From positions 1 through 64,000 of the forward strand of contig CAWIHZ010000012.1 in the NCBI GenBank assembly GCA_963835955.1: DNA of 64,000 bases. Direction: 5' to 3'. The notes under the pieces are model-generated. The model saw only the letters and a list, made by a program, of their open reading frames with translations. It searched no databases and was not told where the DNA came from. Below, in pieces: positions 63,073 through 64,000 of this stretch (its first letter is position 1; each line of letters starts with the position of its first letter). The stretch is from Roseiarcus sp963835955 (lineage in GTDB: Bacteria > Pseudomonadota > Alphaproteobacteria > Rhizobiales > Beijerinckiaceae). The translations under genes were made by a program, and so were the position numbers.

Positions 63073-64000
63073 GGGGACACTTATAGCAAGAGTGCCGAGC
63101 GGTCACGCGAGCGCGTCAGCGCGAGGAGCGAGGCGAAGAGCAATCCAGGGTATCGAAGGGCTGCAACGGAGGTCGTTGGATTGCTTCGCGTCGCTCGCAG
63201 TGACGCGCGGTGGTACGGCGGCTTATTACAGCGACACTTGCAGTTTTCCCCTACTTTCGTTGATTCGGACTGCGCCTCTCGGGCGAGACGCATCAATTGA
63301 GTGACGGGGTCCGTGGGCGGCTTGCCGGGCTCCGGGATGGCGGGGCAGGAGGCGGGAGGCGGCGTTTTATGAAAATCAATTTTATTCGACAATTTCTTTG
63401 AGAAAATCAGAAGTCGTGTTATGGTCTTCCTCGTCGCTGGATCGAGGCGCGCCTGGCGCGCCGAGGGCAGCGGCCGCTTTAAGGCCTCACGCGGGCGGGT
63501 TGACACGCTGAACAACGGCAAGGGACGCGAAGTCTTAAGCTCTCGGCATGGTTTTGGGGCTGGCGCCTCGTTTGCTCGGATTCGAAACCGGAATCGGTTC
63601 CGAGCGGACGCCCATGCCGAAACGTCTTAAGCAAAGCCCAGTCCGGCTCCCGGTCCTTAATCCTTAGTCTTTAGGGATGATCGATCCGGGGGCGAAGCGC
63701 AGCTCACGGGTCTCGCTTAAGGGCAAGCGGTCGACGAATCGGCGCCGAATGGCGCCGCAAGCGATTGAAAAGACGCAATCCGCGGCTGAAAATGGCGCCA
63801 GCCCCTTAGCGGAACTTAAAACAACGGTTCCGGGAGCCTCGGGAGAACAAAGCGACGACGAAGGGACGCCAGAGTTGCAGAATTTGGCGCCCAAGCGATT
63901 GAAGACATTGGATCGCTTACAAAAGCGCCGGTCTTTTCGAGCGCCGCAGTCGCCGGGGACGTTTGCTTAATCTCCTTTCTCCCGACTGAGGGCTTCATCA
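63073..64000. other. Gene-poor end of the window
   Basis: Beyond the recG start I see no convincing gene in 928 bases. Contents are the palindromic element at 63113-63206, an AT-rich patch near 63365-63420 that may serve as a promoter, and scattered CTTAAG words (GTCTTAAG at 63532-63539 and 63623-63630). A 97-codon frame at 63677-63970 is open but resembles no family. Confidence 0.5.
63113..63206. repeat. Palindromic intergenic element (REP-like) upstream of recG
   Basis: The left part (63113-63147, with GCGAGGAGCGAGGCGAAG and AGCAATCCA) and the right part (63177-63206, TGGATTGCTTCGCG and TGACGC) are imperfect inverted copies. This is the widespread alphaproteobacterial element whose typical form reads GTCATTGCGAGGAGCGAAG. 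Many copies elsewhere in the genome are expected. It explains spurious repetitive open frames here. Confidence 0.75.

Noticed and set aside
63081..63521. 146-codon minus-strand frame after recG
   Set aside because: It runs through the REP-like palindromic element and gives the repetitive peptide such elements typically encode by chance.
63677..63970. 97-codon plus-strand frame near the end of the window
   Set aside because: Open and with a plausible ATG, but no ribosome binding site, no recognisable family and basic low-complexity composition; not strong enough to list as a gene.

Overview
The window is GC-rich, densely coded chromosomal DNA of an alphaproteobacterium, most likely of the order Hyphomicrobiales (Rhizobiales), possibly Beijerinckiaceae/Methylocystaceae. 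The order is inferred from family content and gene order, not from a marker tree. The main evidence is the chvI-chvG-hprK-EIIA(Man)-HPr cluster, the hisZ-hisG and lptC-lptA-lptB clusters, the DUF2849-cysI-cysH-DUF934 sulfite-reduction operon, and the hsp20-DUF1150 pair with an alphaproteobacterial RpoH-type promoter. No rRNA, tRNA, CRISPR array or replication origin was seen.

Layout. 0-8.5 kb: an exported WD40/caspase-like protein with a small exported partner, a GH127 glycosidase behind a broken LacI-type regulator, an ankyrin protein and a YHS-domain protein. 8.5-15.6 kb: a membrane class III nucleotide cyclase with TPRs, a periplasmic sulfatase split by an IS1595-type element, its divergent LysR regulator and a VOC protein. 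15.8-21.6 kb: DUF2147 protein, L,D-transpeptidase, pncB, DUF2461 protein, PNPOx-like protein and an MGMT domain. 21.6-28.7 kb: a large MscS channel, then hisZ-hisG and lptC-lptA-lptB. 28.7-32.6 kb: the HPr/EIIA/HprK/ChvG/ChvI signalling operon. 33-39.3 kb: assimilatory sulfate/sulfite reduction genes, an AT-rich island of 10-bp phased repeats, and the sulfite dehydrogenase genes sorAB. 39.3-46.1 kb: a zinc-ribbon/helicase fusion, hsp20, thyA, folA, rimO and a NYN-LOTUS RNase-like gene. 46.1-53.4 kb: glutathionyl-hydroquinone reductase, an LCAT-like lipase with a small partner, an SDR and a fused indolepyruvate ferredoxin oxidoreductase. 53.4-64 kb: an otsB-GH15-otsA trehalose operon with an EcfG-like promoter motif, aldo/keto reductase, GDSL hydrolase, OpgC-like acyltransferase, recG, and about 0.9 kb with no convincing gene.

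Sulfur is a theme: APS reductase, sulfite reductase, periplasmic sulfite oxidation and a now-broken sulfatase lie in one window. Envelope and stress functions are a second theme (Lpt transport, ChvGI, L,D-transpeptidase, MscS, trehalose, Hsp20).

The most useful quality observation is that lptB and the indolepyruvate oxidoreductase gene are each broken by one extra A. In both, removing that base restores the frame and leaves a GANTC sequence, the CcrM methylation site of alphaproteobacteria. These look like methylation-linked base-calling errors rather than pseudogenes. The sulfatase, in contrast, is truly broken: removing the IS and one 8-bp duplication restores its frame exactly.
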